From the NCBI GenBank assembly GCA_963920665.1, contig OY987270.1:16456019-16520018 (forward strand): a DNA stretch of 64,000 bases, read 5' to 3'. Shown in pieces: positions 24,331 to 36,041 of the stretch. Under the pieces are notes generated by a model. It was not told the origin of the DNA. It saw only the letters and a program-made list of their open reading frames with translations, and made no database searches. The position numbers and the translations under genes are program-made. The stretch's first letter is position 1, and the number at the start of each line of letters is the position of its first letter. This stretch comes from Straminergon stramineum. Its lineage: Eukaryota > Streptophyta > Bryopsida > Hypnales > Calliergonaceae.

Positions 24331-25139
24331 TTAAGACTTTAAAACTTCATTTGATCAACTATATGTATTATAATCAACAATTTTTATTTAATACGTAGTC
24401 AAATCCCTATAACGGGGTCAAATTAGTCTCCTAACTGTGTCCAAAGCTTCAAGTAGCAGTTTAGAACCTACACTTCTTTTTCAAACACTTACAGACTCTC
24501 AACACAAATTGCACTCTTCACTTATTCTTGCTCCATGGCCACTCGGGTATGAATTTTTCTCACACTCTTCTTTCTTCTCTTTGGATCAGATTTTTTCAAT
24601 CTTCAAGTAATTTTTCTAAACTTTATCACCTTCAATCTACAACACTAATTTAAATGCATTAAATTTCGCTTTGTATTAGCCATTACAATCAATTAGCATA
24701 ATTAGTCAATCCTACAGCAAGTTCCAGTAGTGGGTCAAGGTAGGTCCGGTTTCTATCTTGAGTTCTCAACCTTAATCCCGCCTTGGTGCTTTAGTTTGTC
24801 TGTAGGCTTTTATTCCTCTCTAATTTTTCCTAAAAATACTCAAATAAAAATTCATTATCTCCTATTATTAATTTTTTTATTCCTCTCTACTCTTTTTCTA
24901 ATTCTTATGAAACTTTTAAATATATTAATTGAAATATAAACATGTGCCATCCCAAATTATTTGGACATTAATTCTGTAAGACACATCATACAAAAGAAAA
25001 AAAAAATTATTTTAATAGGTATTAAACAAAGTCATGCCTTAATCCCAAGGAATGGCTTTTAGAGGCAAAATGTAAAAGTCCCATATGAAATTGCCTACTT
25101 TTTCCTTAGACTCCTTTCAAAGAATAAAAAATAACTACC

Positions 25140-25570
25140 AAAGAAACATATCTACAAAATATAATTGACTTAAAAATATGACTGCAAAATATGACTAAAG
25201 TGAAATTATGAATGGCAAATATGACTTAGCACTCTCCAAATATATTCCTTGTCCAAATTTTCTTCAAGCTACCCAAAAGAAAAAAAATGTGACTATCATA
25301 AAAATATGACTAGCAAATATGACTTAACACTCTCCAAATATATTCCCTACCCAAATTTCCTTCAAGTTGCCCAAAAGAAAAAAAATATGACTATCATAAA
25401 AATATGATTGCAAAATATGACTAAAGTGAAATTATAACTAGCGAATATGACTTAGCACTCTTCAAATACTTTGCCCAAATTTCCTTCAAGCTGCCCAAAA
25501 GAAAAAAAATGTGACTATCCTAAAAATATGACTGCAAAATATGATTAATAAATATGACTGTGTGTTCCCC
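25140..25570. repeat. Right subterminal tandem repeat (AATATGACT units)
   Basis: Three to four units of roughly 125 bases share cttagcactctccaaata, ccaaattt.cttcaag, gcccaaaagaaaaaaa, tgtgactatc and aaaaatatgact. The orientation of the core motif is opposite to that in the left array, as expected for the two ends of one CACTA element. Confidence 0.85.
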
Positions 25571-25786
25571 AAATATGTTCCCTATAAAGCCCTATAAAGT
25601 ATTTTGGCATTCCCAACGAACGTATACTGTATGCTCGCAACATACAAGGCCAAAACATCACTAGCAGTCATATTTGTAGTCATATTTTTCTTCAAAGAGT
25701 TGGTCTCCAAAAAGATGACTACCAGTAGTCACTAGTCATCCTCAGTCATATTTTCGTAGTCATAAAACACTCGTTTTCCTGTAGTG

Positions 25787-27882
25787 TGGAGTTAAGGTTA
25801 TTTGTGAAGATATATGTATTAGTTCCCATGGTCTTTCTTATTGGAGCTTTAGTAAGATGGTGTACATGGTTGTGATTTCTACCCTAAGTATATTTTGGAG
25901 GTTGAATGGGTAGTCTTGCCGATACTTCTATTTTATTTTCAAGGTTGTATATATTGCATATAGTGTGATTTCTACTATCCAATTTCCAAACCTTGGAAGG
26001 ATTCCTATGATGGATAAAAGGTGAGTCTGTATAATAGGAATATAATTTTATTCATTCAATTTTTGGGCACATATAGTAAAAACTAAAAAGACATATTTGA
26101 GATTTTTAGTTGGGTTGTATTGTAGTGGAAGGAAGAGTAGAGTTTTTTCATGTTTTAATTTTTTTAATTTTGAGTTGTTGTGGTGTGAAAGGGATAATTT
26201 ATAAATAAGATTTTGGTATTTGGAGTTCTATAGTTCTACAATGTAAATTGGTGAATAATGTATTATTTCCTAGAAGATATGTTTTGTAGGATATGTAGAG
26301 TATATGTATTGCTAATAGCTTTTAAAGTTTTTTTTGTTTTATCACTAGAAGAAAATTGTATTGTAGTGACCAAAAGCTAGGTGACATTTTTGTTCACTAC
26401 AACACAAATTTCTAAAAATTGCATTCATTACAATGTAGTTTTCTGAAAATTGTGTTGTAGTGAACAAAAATGTCACCTAGCTTTTGTTTATTGCACCATA
26501 GTTTTCTATTGGTGTTATGTTGAGTAGGAGTGTGGGTTTGTAATATGTGATGGAGTCACGTTGAAAGTATGCTAGTACATGAGTGTCTTCAAAATCAAGT
26601 GGGTTGGGTGGTGGTTTGTTATACTAGTCAATGTTAGGAGGTATTAGTACTTATGGTAATTTTGTTTGGATTTGTATATGTTGCTAGTCCAATCCAAAGT
26701 AATTGCTTGTGATGTTGTGTGTGTGAGTAAGTTCATTTCCAAACCATCAGCGTGAGTAATTAAGTTGGAACTCTTGAACTTAATGAACTGAATATAGTAT
26801 CACACTTATGAGGTGAATAAAGTTTTGAAATTATAGGGCATATAAAGGGAGAAAAAAATATGAATTTGTGAGTCTAAACGTAAATGCAAGTTGATAGAGG
26901 ATGGATTTAGGGAGTAGAGTGTATTGAATGTTGTGTAGGGATTCATTTTGGGGGAGTTTGAATGTGTAATGTTTGTATAATAGTCAAAGAAGTAGTCAAT
27001 TGAAAATGTTTGGGTTGGTGGGTCTAATGTGAAATGTTTATTGGTGTGATTTTGGTATTGTTGCCATAGCCATGGAAGTCTTTCTCGGAATTATGATTAT
27101 GGATTTGTTGTTTCTATTGTAAATATTGCATTCTACCATTCAATATAGATTAGAGGATGTAATGAGATTATGTCCTTATCAAGGTTGCATCCTATAGTGT
27201 GAATTTTGATTAGTGGAAGATATAATGAACCTAATATATATTTTGTGTCTCTAAGTTGTAGTTGGAAAAATGTTTGCTTATGAATTTGGAATAATAATCA
27301 TTTAAATCTTGTTTTATAGTATCTATAAAGCATAAAGGAATTATGATCTTATATAAATATATTATTGTGGGAAATAGTTGATTGTGGATTTGTGGAGCAT
27401 CCCTTCAACAAATGTTTGATTGTTGGGCCCTTGTCATTACCCTTGAAATTTGTGGAAATGTTTATGAAAGGATGTGATTATTTTCTAGTTGTGAAATCAT
27501 ATTTGTATTAGTTATTTTTTGTAGGATATTAGATGTTAGACTTATTTGGAGTAAATATTGAATGGTGTTTTATTGTTAATTGTTATGGCTATGAATTTTG
27601 TTGAAATAGGGCAATAATTTTTATTCAGGTGTTTGGGGAGTTGTTGTATTAGGGTATAAGGGTGTATTGTAGTTATGATTATGTCTACTTCATGGTTGAT
27701 GGCAAGTGTTAGTACATAATGTGGTGTAGAAGAAGTTGCGAGGCAATTTTGAGGGCATTTTAATCAATGGTGAGGGAATTTTATAGTTTTGAGCAAAGTC
27801 TTCAAGACTCAATAGTGTGTTTTCATTTGGATTGATTAATTGATCAAGGTATGTACTATTTGTTTAGATGTTTACTTATAAT
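25787..27882. other. Intergenic AT-rich DNA
   Basis: No gene seen. It contains the foldback MITE at 26343-26514 and otherwise featureless, T/G-rich sequence. Confidence 0.5.
26343..26514. mobile_element. 172-bp foldback MITE with CACTA-type ends
   Basis: Ends CACTAGAAGAAAA and the complement of CACCAATAGAAAA enclose two nearly identical arms around CAAAAGCTAGGTGACATTTT and TGTTCACTACAACACAA. Almost the whole unit is an inverted repeat. The flanks are TTAT on both sides. The ends resemble CACTA termini, though a 4-bp duplication is one base longer than usual for that class. Confidence 0.8.
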
Positions 27883-28443
27883 CCTGGGTACGTATCTCCC
27901 ATATTATATGGCCCTGGTTATAATCACTTATAATGCATTTTAGTCCAATCTCAAGGGATTTAATTTTTTTTAATATAGAAAACTCTTGTAGCCCTCTTAA
28001 TTAACAAGGAATACAAAAATGTAATTACATACATGAAGTGAATATTTTTTGAGGACAATAATAGCATTAAAAAACTAATTATATGAGTTTTTTTAATACA
28101 TGTATCATGGGACAAGCTACCCAACTTTTTGGACTTTCTAATAAAAATTTCAGATTTTTTTATTATAAATAAAACATTATGAATGAATTTTAATTTTAAT
28201 TGGAGGGAACTTCTTGTATAGATTTTTGAAAATTATGCATAAGCATTTAAATTCTTCACATATATTGTGATTTTTTTTCTAATATGTATGTAACCCAACA
28301 TTTTTTACATTTAATTTTTTTTAATTTGGTTTTCACCTAAGTTTTTGGTCTTTTTAATTTGATATAATTTTTACAAAAGCCGTCCTCTAAGCCATTTTAA
28401 TGCCGAGGACCCCTGTGTATAATACAAGAGTTGCGTACCGGGG
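27883..28443. mobile_element. 561-bp hAT-like element with 8-bp target duplication
   Basis: CTTATAAT occurs immediately before 27883 (27875-27882) and immediately after 28443 (28444-28451). The ends are inverted repeats: CCTGGGTACGTATCTCCCAT on the left and, on the complement of the right, CCCCGGTACGCAACTCTTGT, with a following aTTATA block in both. An exact 8-bp duplication is typical of hAT transposons; the superfamily is inferred. No coding sequence, so it is a non-autonomous copy. Confidence 0.8.
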
Positions 28444-28451
28444 CTTATAAT

Positions 28452-30462
28452 GAGTAGGATTATGCTTGGATATTATTGGCTTTCATATATACCATTTTAT
28501 TTAACATAACTTTAGTATATCACAACAGTTTCTACCTGTGTAGCAAGTTACCATACATGAAGGTCTGATTTAGCACTTCAAGTGCCAAAATTGAATTTCC
28601 ACATAAGATTCTCAAAGGGCCTCGTCAATGTCATGCACCTCCCACCATTCAAGTATTCATAAGATGACATCTGGCACTTTTTTACAGAAATGACTTAGTT
28701 TATGTTGAATCTGACCTTCACGTAGGGTATTTTGACATTTGTTCCCACGGGCCCCAGTGGGACCACATATCAGTACAGTGCCCGGCAACCTTGCAGGCGA
28801 CGTCCGATCTCATTTGGTAGCTGGGCCTCACTGATCGATGAGAGAGACGTGCTTTGCATGGTAACTAATTAAGTTATTTGCTCGATCTGAGGAATCATAT
28901 CATACAGTATCTCCAGCTCTGCCTTTCAATTCCATGGAGTATTCTAATGTATAGGTCAATATTGTTCTCGAGCTTTCTTTTCTCCCACGTGCTTTGGTTC
29001 GTCGACTAGCTTGTGATTGGGCATACGTTTGCTTTTCGGGAATTCTGGATGACTATTTTGAAAGTCATTCTGTTGTTGCAATGGAATTCCTAGAGATGAG
29101 GATTGGGTGTTGTATATGACTTACGGCTGGCATGGCGTGTGGGTTGATCGAGGTTGTAGGTGTGTGTTCGGAGATGGTGAGATTGGCGGTGGGATTTAAT
29201 TGTTTTGTGACTGTGGTTAGCGTCTGTTCGTTCTTGAGTCTTTGATAATTGTCCGATGCGCTTTGATTTTTCAGGTTTTGTTGCCCTTGCTGACTCAAGG
29301 CAGCTAGGGAAGTAGTTTCTGTATGTGAAATTAATTCAACTTGGAATTAACCGGAAAATTATTGACGTAGACGAGGGGAACAAAGTTTCATCGGGTACTG
29401 AAGTATGCGCATGTCTACTTTGTCAGCAATCGGACAGAAGTCAGGGCGTTTCTTACTAAATCAGTCGAAGAAAGGGAGAGTGATCGTTATCCGGGCATTC
29501 TTCGAGGTTTTCAGCTGTCATTTGTCGTTTCTTTACGTACGTGCGCCCTTGAGAAGCGCGCATCGTGCAATTCTTGATTAGCTAATTGGTATCATAAGCT
29601 TTAATCCTCTTTCTTGCGGATTGAAATTCTGCGCGCTTGGGTGTAATTGAAAGTTTGCTGAGCGTGAGACCGCTGAGTACCAAGCGTGATCCTAGACGTG
29701 CAGGTCGATAATCTCCATATCAAACATTGCCCTACCTGCTACTTCGGTAGAGTATAGAGTAGGGTTTAGAGTAGGGTTTTTTTCAGTAGGGTTTAAAGCT
29801 TTTGAGTTTATTTTCCATTATTTTGGTGTGTTTCATTCTACTGATTTATTGGACAGCGACTTTTAGTCGGGTCTCTGTTTGAGTCCCCGATCAGACGGAT
29901 GGATCTGCTACAGTTGCGCCTCAATCTATCCTCATAAGTACTTTAGTCCTGAGGCAAATTCACCACATGTTTGTCGAATCTTTTCTTGTACTTGAAAGAT
30001 TCCATAGATTTAATTTCTCAAATAGAATTTTGCATACAATAATCAAGTTTTTATTGTTAGAGTTATCATTCAAAATGGGGTTGCTGACCTTGTTACAATG
30101 AAAAATTAGTGCGTCTGAATCTAATGAATAATAATTGATTGGCAACCCTATTGTTCCAGGCTATAGTGTTGAATTTTAGGTTAACTCTAATCTTCAAAAC
30201 TACGGAGCCTGCACATGCGAGGAAGTCGAGAGTGTGTTGGTGTCCATGGTGTACTTGCACTGACCTTCACTTTGGAACTTGTTTTTTCCCTTGAATTGGA
30301 AATGATGCAGAATTGCAGATGCTTCAAAAGGATGATGCTTCCACAATCACAACACCTAAAGTCTTGACGACGGTGCAGTGGGGATATATTTAAGGATCGA
30401 TCCTCATGATACATAGGTGATCTGTCAATTAATTTCGATCATATATACAGTACTAGCTAGCC
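28452..30462. other. Upstream region of the GT17 gene
   Basis: No coding region is supported. The base composition becomes more balanced from about 28700, as expected for a promoter and leader. It includes a telo-box cluster at 29760-29794, and TATATA at about 30444, only about 18 bases before the start codon and therefore probably not the core promoter. Confidence 0.45.
29760..29794 (+). promoter_or_regulatory. Cluster of three telo-boxes upstream of GT17
   Basis: TAGGGTTT occurs at 29760-29767, 29772-29779 and 29787-29794, all in one orientation within 35 bases. Such clusters are seen in plant promoters and leaders; a regulatory role is inferred. Confidence 0.6.
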
Positions 30463-33182
30463 ATGTCTTTGTGGAGGAGAATGAAACCAACAACCCGCGG
30501 GACGTCGAGCACAAGCGGGCGATTCAAGCAGTTGGTGTTGTGTTGCTGCATTTTAGCATCGGTGGTGCCCCTCGTCTTCTTTAATCACCACACCATTGCG
30601 TATTCTTTGCGACCGCTTTGGGATACTCCGCCCAAGCCCTTCCAAGTAAGCTTCACTAGACCTTTTCTTCTAACATTTGAGGTCCTGGAGGGCTGCCTAA
30701 ACTTGAATTTCATAATGTTTCTTAACTGGGCATCATGTAGCCTGTTCAAATGACCAATCAATGATGAGCATTCGCCCTCCTCAAGGCCATGGACAACCTC
30801 AAAGCCACTCTTTAAAATATTTATTAAAATTTCCAATGCAAAAACTACATGTTCAAATTGTGATTCAAAACCCAAGACTTAGATTGATAGATGCATCTTG
30901 TGAAGATAGAGACTTCGGATACCAGGAAGTTCACAATCATGTAGTTGGGTAATGAAGGAGTTTTCCTGACGCTTCTCTGAAAACCCCAGCCCCATTAAAG
31001 GTTAATGCGGATCTTAATTAGGATAAGTTCCTCCACAAGGATTATGACAATAAGCATGCCTGCAGATACTCCCCCACTACTATGCCGAAGGTCTCCCCAT
31101 ATCCAAGTTATGTCAAATCCATGGCTGGACCCAGCGGGAGACTCCACGCCGCGTTTTTGATGCAATTCTTTTCAGCAATGAGATTGACATTCTCGAGATC
31201 CGAATGCGAGTATGGATTCAATTCAAACCTTGCTTCTTTCATTCTAATTCCATATTTATACATAATGTTTGGGCAATGACATGGAGAGAGCAATTAATTC
31301 ATATATGCGATTTCTCTTCTCGTCCTTGCAATGTTTTTGGAAGGAGATCAATTGAGAATGATCCAATTCATGTACGAAATTCTGTCTATGTCGAGATTGT
31401 TGCGAGAATCTTGTGAAGAAACGGGGATTCAGAGGGTTAGATCTCAGAATCTTCATGGACAAATTTGTCGCCGGTGATGTTGGTAGCCCAAAGAGTGTTT
31501 TCTTCTTTCTACTGTTCTGGTTGAGGAAAAAGATTATCCTAGTAGTGCGTGTGACACGAATTTAGCAAAGTCGCACTGCTTCAAAATTTGTGCAGGCTGA
31601 TATATTACCTTGTTGTTCTAATTTCCTCACTAACAGGATAAATCAAAGTAGCTAGTATATCCAAAAGTATTTAGTGGCCTCAACTCATAAATGCGTTGCC
31701 AAGCTAGAAATGGAAATTTCACTTCGGAAGCTAATGATTGATGACAGGAAATTTTGAAGCATGTTCTTGATATTCAACTCTCATGGACATGGAAGTGGCC
31801 AATATTGACCACCTGGACTCCTGTAGTTTTGTTGAAACACATTGCAGGGCTTTAATTTGCTAATACACTAACAGTCATTGGTCCCTGTAGTTGTCAGTCA
31901 CTCCTGTAAGATTCATGGGAAAACCCCCCAGCTAAATGACTAAAAACTAGTTAAAATAACTAATTAATTAATTAAATCCTTCCAATCTTAACAGCATTTT
32001 AGGCAGTTCGTATTGTAAACTCTGTGACTAATTGCAGCAGAAATCGATTTGTAGGATTCCTTCGGGGTAGTTTCTCTGCTACTGATTCAATGAGTTTGTC
32101 TAAAGGAGTCGTGATGGGTCGTGTTTGCAGGAACTAATGCCCTTCATAACTAAGTTCATTGTCTTGGAGTCGAACGCAACTTTTACAGGCCAACGAAAGC
32201 CCCTCTTCTTCGAAAAGCACAAGGATAGCCGCTTCAAATTTATTCACAGCCAGCTTGAGCACATCGTTTTGCCAAGCCGCCCACATATACCAAACGAGGA
32301 TCCCTTTGTTAACGAGCGTTATCAACGAGGAGCCATGCATCGTTTTGTCCATGCAGGCCAGTGATGTTGTTATGTTTTTCAAAATTAAGAGCACGCCTTT
32401 TCATTTTGATAGCCAGTTTTGGTAAATCATCCTACATTCTTCAATAAATTTGCAGAAACTTATTATAATTGGTAGGCTTCTTACTTCCTTTTTGATGACA
32501 ACCTGAGCCTCCACTTTTTTTGGATAATTGCCCCCAAAAGATTATTTTATGAAATTAGACTGACGAGAAATTTTTCTATCCTAAAATTCCTGCAAAAAAA
32601 TTGACTGATGCAGGCCTGCGGGAAGGGGACCTGCTCATCACAGCAGATGTGGATGAGATTCCATCTGCTCATACAATCCGCCTGCTCCAAAACTGCGATG
32701 GATACCCGCCAGTCATGCACCTTCAGCTAAGAAATTACGTCTATTCGTTTGAGTTTCTAGTGGATTACAAGAGTTGGCGGTCAAGTGTCCAGATCTTCAG
32801 GAAAAACACCTCATACTCGCATATTCGCCTTTCCAACTACCTTCTGGCCGATGCGGGCTGGCACTGCAGTTTCTGCTTCCGATATATCAAGGACTTTGTC
32901 TTCAAAATGCAAGCCTATTCTCATGCTGACCGAGTTCGACATTCTTCTTTTCTAAACCCTCACAGGATTCAAGCCATTATATGCAACGGAACGGACTTGT
33001 TTGACATGCTTCCGGAGGAGTTCAGCTTCCAGGAGCTCATTAGTAAGTTGGGTGCTGTTGCACGATCCTTTTCCGGAGTGCACTTGCCAAAGTATTTATT
33101 GGAAAATTCAACGAGATACAAGTACCTGTTCGCTGGGAATTGTATTCGTGAAGAAGACCCTGACATGGGCCGGGCAGTTTGA
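30463..33182 (+). CDS. GT17 family N-acetylglucosaminyltransferase-like protein
   Basis: Family GT17 includes beta-1,4-mannosyl-glycoprotein beta-1,4-N-acetylglucosaminyltransferase (GnT-III); plant members are Golgi-type II membrane proteins whose exact substrate is little known. Exons 30463-30645, 31066-31209, 32131-32356 and 32614-33182 join to 373 residues, close to the usual plant length. A membrane anchor lies at residues 24-40. Family blocks follow in order: LPHYYAEG, SKLCQIHGW, RRVFDAILFSNEIDILEIR (exon 2), FIVLESNATFTG (exon 3), DLLITADVDEIPS with the metal-binding-type DVD at 196-198, NYVYSFEFLVD, LLADAGWHCSFCFR, YSHADRVR and YLLENS..YKYLFAGNCIRE. Introns 1 and 2 are GT-AG; intron 3 (32357-32613) works only as GC-AG, restoring AGLREGDLL. 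The stop after MGRAV is caused by a one-base difference from the second copy at 55.5 kb, which reads about 65 residues further. Confidence 0.85.
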
Positions 33183-33767
33183 AGTTGGCAGGTGTTCGAA
33201 TTCAACCGTCTTCGGCTTTCATTTCTGAAAATGAAGCCACAAGCCGAAGTCAAAGAATAAATGTCCGTAGGGCAACCCGTAGTCTAGGTATGCACATGAC
33301 ATTAGAAGCTTTGGATTTTTGATGTGCTTTGTCCTCAAATTGTTACCCTCAACGTCTCTGATGTCACACTCTGTAATTGCACATTCCATGGATAATTATC
33401 CTCAGAATCTGTTCAATTGTGTACACATGTGACTGGATAAATTGTGATCACACGCATGGCCGATTGTCCACCGGAGGCCAAGGTCATTAGAGAGGGTTGA
33501 ATAAGTCAACAAAGCAGCAAATGCCTGCAGCACAGGGAACTCATCCAAGGCCTCGTGGTCCCATCCCTCCCAAGCTAAGTACCGCGGCCGGTGATTCCGG
33601 GTGACAAAGGGGCTGATTTCTGGATGAGTGCCCTCCTAAGTTACGTCATTACCGTGACCTGGGCGACGCGTTTTCCTGCCACACCCTTCCGTCGGCATCT
33701 TCTTACGAAGGGGTTTGCTCCACAAAGCTGCTGCTCTCTGCTCTCTGCTTTGCTCTTCGCTCTTCGT
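33183..33767. other. 3' flank of GT17 and start of the kinase leader
   Basis: Up to about 33497 this matches the second GT17 copy (to 55936), including decayed codons of a longer C-terminus. From about 33540 it becomes GC-richer, with a CT-rich run at 33715-33780 like a plant leader. The open frames here on both strands overlap heavily and are not supported as genes. Confidence 0.5.
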
Positions 33768-34211
33768 CGGAGATTCCTCTGCGAGATCTCCACTGCGAGC
33801 TGCTTCATTGGCTGCGGAGGAATTCGTTGGAAGCACCGCCGAATTGAGCTGCTGACTTTACTATTCATTGTTCGGTGCTTGTTTGGTGGTTCGACGAGTG
33901 ACTTGTCGGTAAGCTGGAGTGATCGGGTGGCTGCCTTCCTTGCTGGGCAATTGGGGTGCGCGCATGAAGGAGACGTCGAGCACTTGTATTGCATTTCCGG
34001 ATTTGGTGGATCAACTTGGAAGTAACAAGCTTCATCTAGATTGCCCACCATCGGAGCTTCTTCTGAGGGATTTCTGTGAGCACCGAGTAAGAGCTGTTTC
34101 ACTTGCTGCGGGAGACTCGGTTGGAAGCGTCGAAGTAAGCTGTGCGCTTTGCTGGACGATTGGGGTTCTTGTGAAGGAGACGCCGCGGCCCACCGACATC
34201 GCATTTCCAGG
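33768..34211. repeat. Tandem duplication in the kinase leader
   Basis: Copy A (33768-34003) and copy B (about 34050-34211) share, in order, tcggag.ttc, gagctg.ttca, ggttggaagc, the stretch ttgctgg.c.attggggt, tgaaggagacg and gcatttcc. Copy B lacks an internal stretch of about 75 bases. It resembles the leader duplication of the TGD3-like gene. Confidence 0.75.
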
Positions 34212-34582
34212 TAAAGTGCCCAATCACTTGTTTCTGGGGTGCTGTGGCTTCCTGTCCTTCCTTCACCCGATTGAAAAGCTCATTTGACTCGTCTGGTATC
34301 TGGACTGCTTGTTGCGAAATTTCTGAATTGGTTTTGGGGTTCAATTTCAAGAATGAATCAGCTCTACTTGTTTCGTTCCAGGGCTTCGTTTTAGTGGGAT
34401 GCTTGGATTGCAAGATGGTTTCCTTGTCTGCACTTGCAAGGTGCAAGGTGATGTATATATTGGGATGTTATCTAGCTTTTGATCATTGCCGACATGTCTC
34501 TCAACTCTCAAGTTTCACAGAAGTTCCAGGATACATTCTTATCTCACCATCTATGCTTTGGGGAATGCAGGTCTACTGAAAG

Positions 34583-36041
34583 CCTAATCTCTCCACTTTG
34601 TTGAAACAACACAGAGGAACGCTTAGAGCAGAAGGGCACAAGATTATATCTGTGACTGCATACCCAAACACAAGCACTTTTTGTTGGAAGATTTGGATTG
34701 AAGCTCATATGTACTCTTGCATGATGGGTGAATCAAGTGGCTCAAGCAATTGGATGACACTTGAAATTGAAACCCAAGCTGGTCCTATCTCACATTCACC
34801 ACCAATTTGTTTAGATGCTAGAAGGAGATTCGGGGAGCAGGCAAGTTGTGTTAGAAGTATTGAGGATATTATTGAAAAGTCCAAATCTCATTGGAGCCAA
34901 GTGGGAGAGTTTGACTCTGACAATGAAGTGGCAGAAGTGAGCAACATGGAGCTTTTCCAAACCTTGCAAAGGCATCCCACTTGGGGTAGTTTCTTCAAAA
35001 CCTTTGGCAAAGGTGAACGTAGTTATGGTGAATTGTTGATGGGTGAGAAGTTTGCCGAGGGAGGACAAGCAGAGCTCTATGAAGTACACATTGATTGGTT
35101 TAGTGAAAGATTGCGTGAAGCTAACTTGAAAGCTTCCACGAAATATGTCTTGAAGGTGTTTAAGAAGGGAACTTTCTTGCAACATTTGCAATCACAATGG
35201 CCACAAGGAATGTTGCAATTCCATGCAGACACAATGAAGCGGTTGAGGCTTGGATTGCATCTACCTTTAAGATTCCAGTGTGAAGTATATTGTGCAACAT
35301 TGTTGGAAGACGGGAGGTTTGCTTTTGTAATGGTTAGAGAACAAGAAGATTTGCAGAGTATGATAAACCGTCAAATGTTGACAAGGTTGAACAATGAGGG
35401 CCCATTTTCAAGAAAAAAAAGCTTTGGCGGTCATGTATGACGTTACCTTTGGGATGGAACAACTACACAATCGTGGCATTGTTCATAGGGACATCAAAGC
35501 TTCTAATGTACTTGTTGCAAGCAATATGAATTATGGAATAGTAGACTTTGAATGCTCTATTAGAGTTGTGGGGACTGGATTCTTCAGAGCACCTGAAATA
35601 TTGGAAGCTTGCAAGCAAGGGAATGTGAGTACAAAGGTTGAATTATTCACCAAAGCAGTGGATATTTATAGTTATGGAATGACTTGCTATGAGATCTTGA
35701 CTGGCAAACTTCCATTTGAAGGTCATCTATGGAATGACTATGATCTTGTGCTCCAAGGGGAAAGGCCAAAGGTGCCAAATTATGTTGATGAATGGATTGA
35801 GAAACTATTGAATAGGTGTTGGCAATCCAACCCAATTGCTCGACCATCTTTTCAAGAAATATTGAAAATACTTGAAGCGAATTCGGTAACATGTAGAAAA
35901 CGAGGTTTATTAATTCAAAAAATAGAAGTAAGACTAGGAATTAGAAAACCTTTGGATAGACCTTTGATGTTTGTAGACATGTGGAGATCATTGAAATTGA
36001 AGATGCAAAAACTAAAGATGTTTAGGTTATGTAAGAGGTGA
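34583..36041 (+). pseudogene. Protein kinase with one-base frameshift (plant, RAF/RLCK-like fold)
   Basis: The first frame (34583 to 35440) covers a plant-specific N-terminal region (GHKIISVTAYPNTSTFCWKI...) and the kinase N-lobe, with a glycine-rich loop FAEGGQAELYEV and the ATP-anchoring Lys in KYVLKVF (codon 35153-35155). The second frame (to 36041) carries HRDIKASN (35484), DFE in place of DFG (35544), GTGFFRAPEI and the C-lobe EILTGKLPFEGH...RPSFQEIL. The frames meet at a run of eight A (35413-35420); seven would make one continuous frame. So this is a recent pseudogene, a homopolymer sequencing error, or a rare frameshift. The true start is not clear: a TGA lies in frame at 34577, and a possible acceptor, ctgaaag, at 34582 implies an upstream exon. 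After that acceptor there are no introns. Confidence 0.75.

Larger units (their letters stand above)
18932..25786. mobile_element. Probable CACTA (En/Spm-type) element, degenerate, non-autonomous
   Basis: The right end, read on the minus strand from 25786, is CACTACAGGAAAACGAGTG continuing TTTTATGACTAC. The left end at 18932 reads gggTACAACAAAATGGGTGT followed by TTTATGACTGC, the same terminus with a few changes. CACTA ends of this form define the superfamily. Both subterminal regions are packed with copies of AGTCATATT (left, about 19030-19690) or its complement AATATGACT (right, about 25140-25570). Such repeats are transposase-binding sites in characterised CACTA elements; the role here is inferred. 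No transposase frame remains, and the interior holds two nested smaller elements. A matching 3-bp target duplication is not evident (left gat, right tgg), so the left boundary may be worn. Confidence 0.6.

Noticed and set aside
33591..34287. Several frames of 60-190 codons on both strands before the kinase
   Set aside because: They overlap each other in GC-rich leader DNA that carries an internal tandem duplication, and show no domain.
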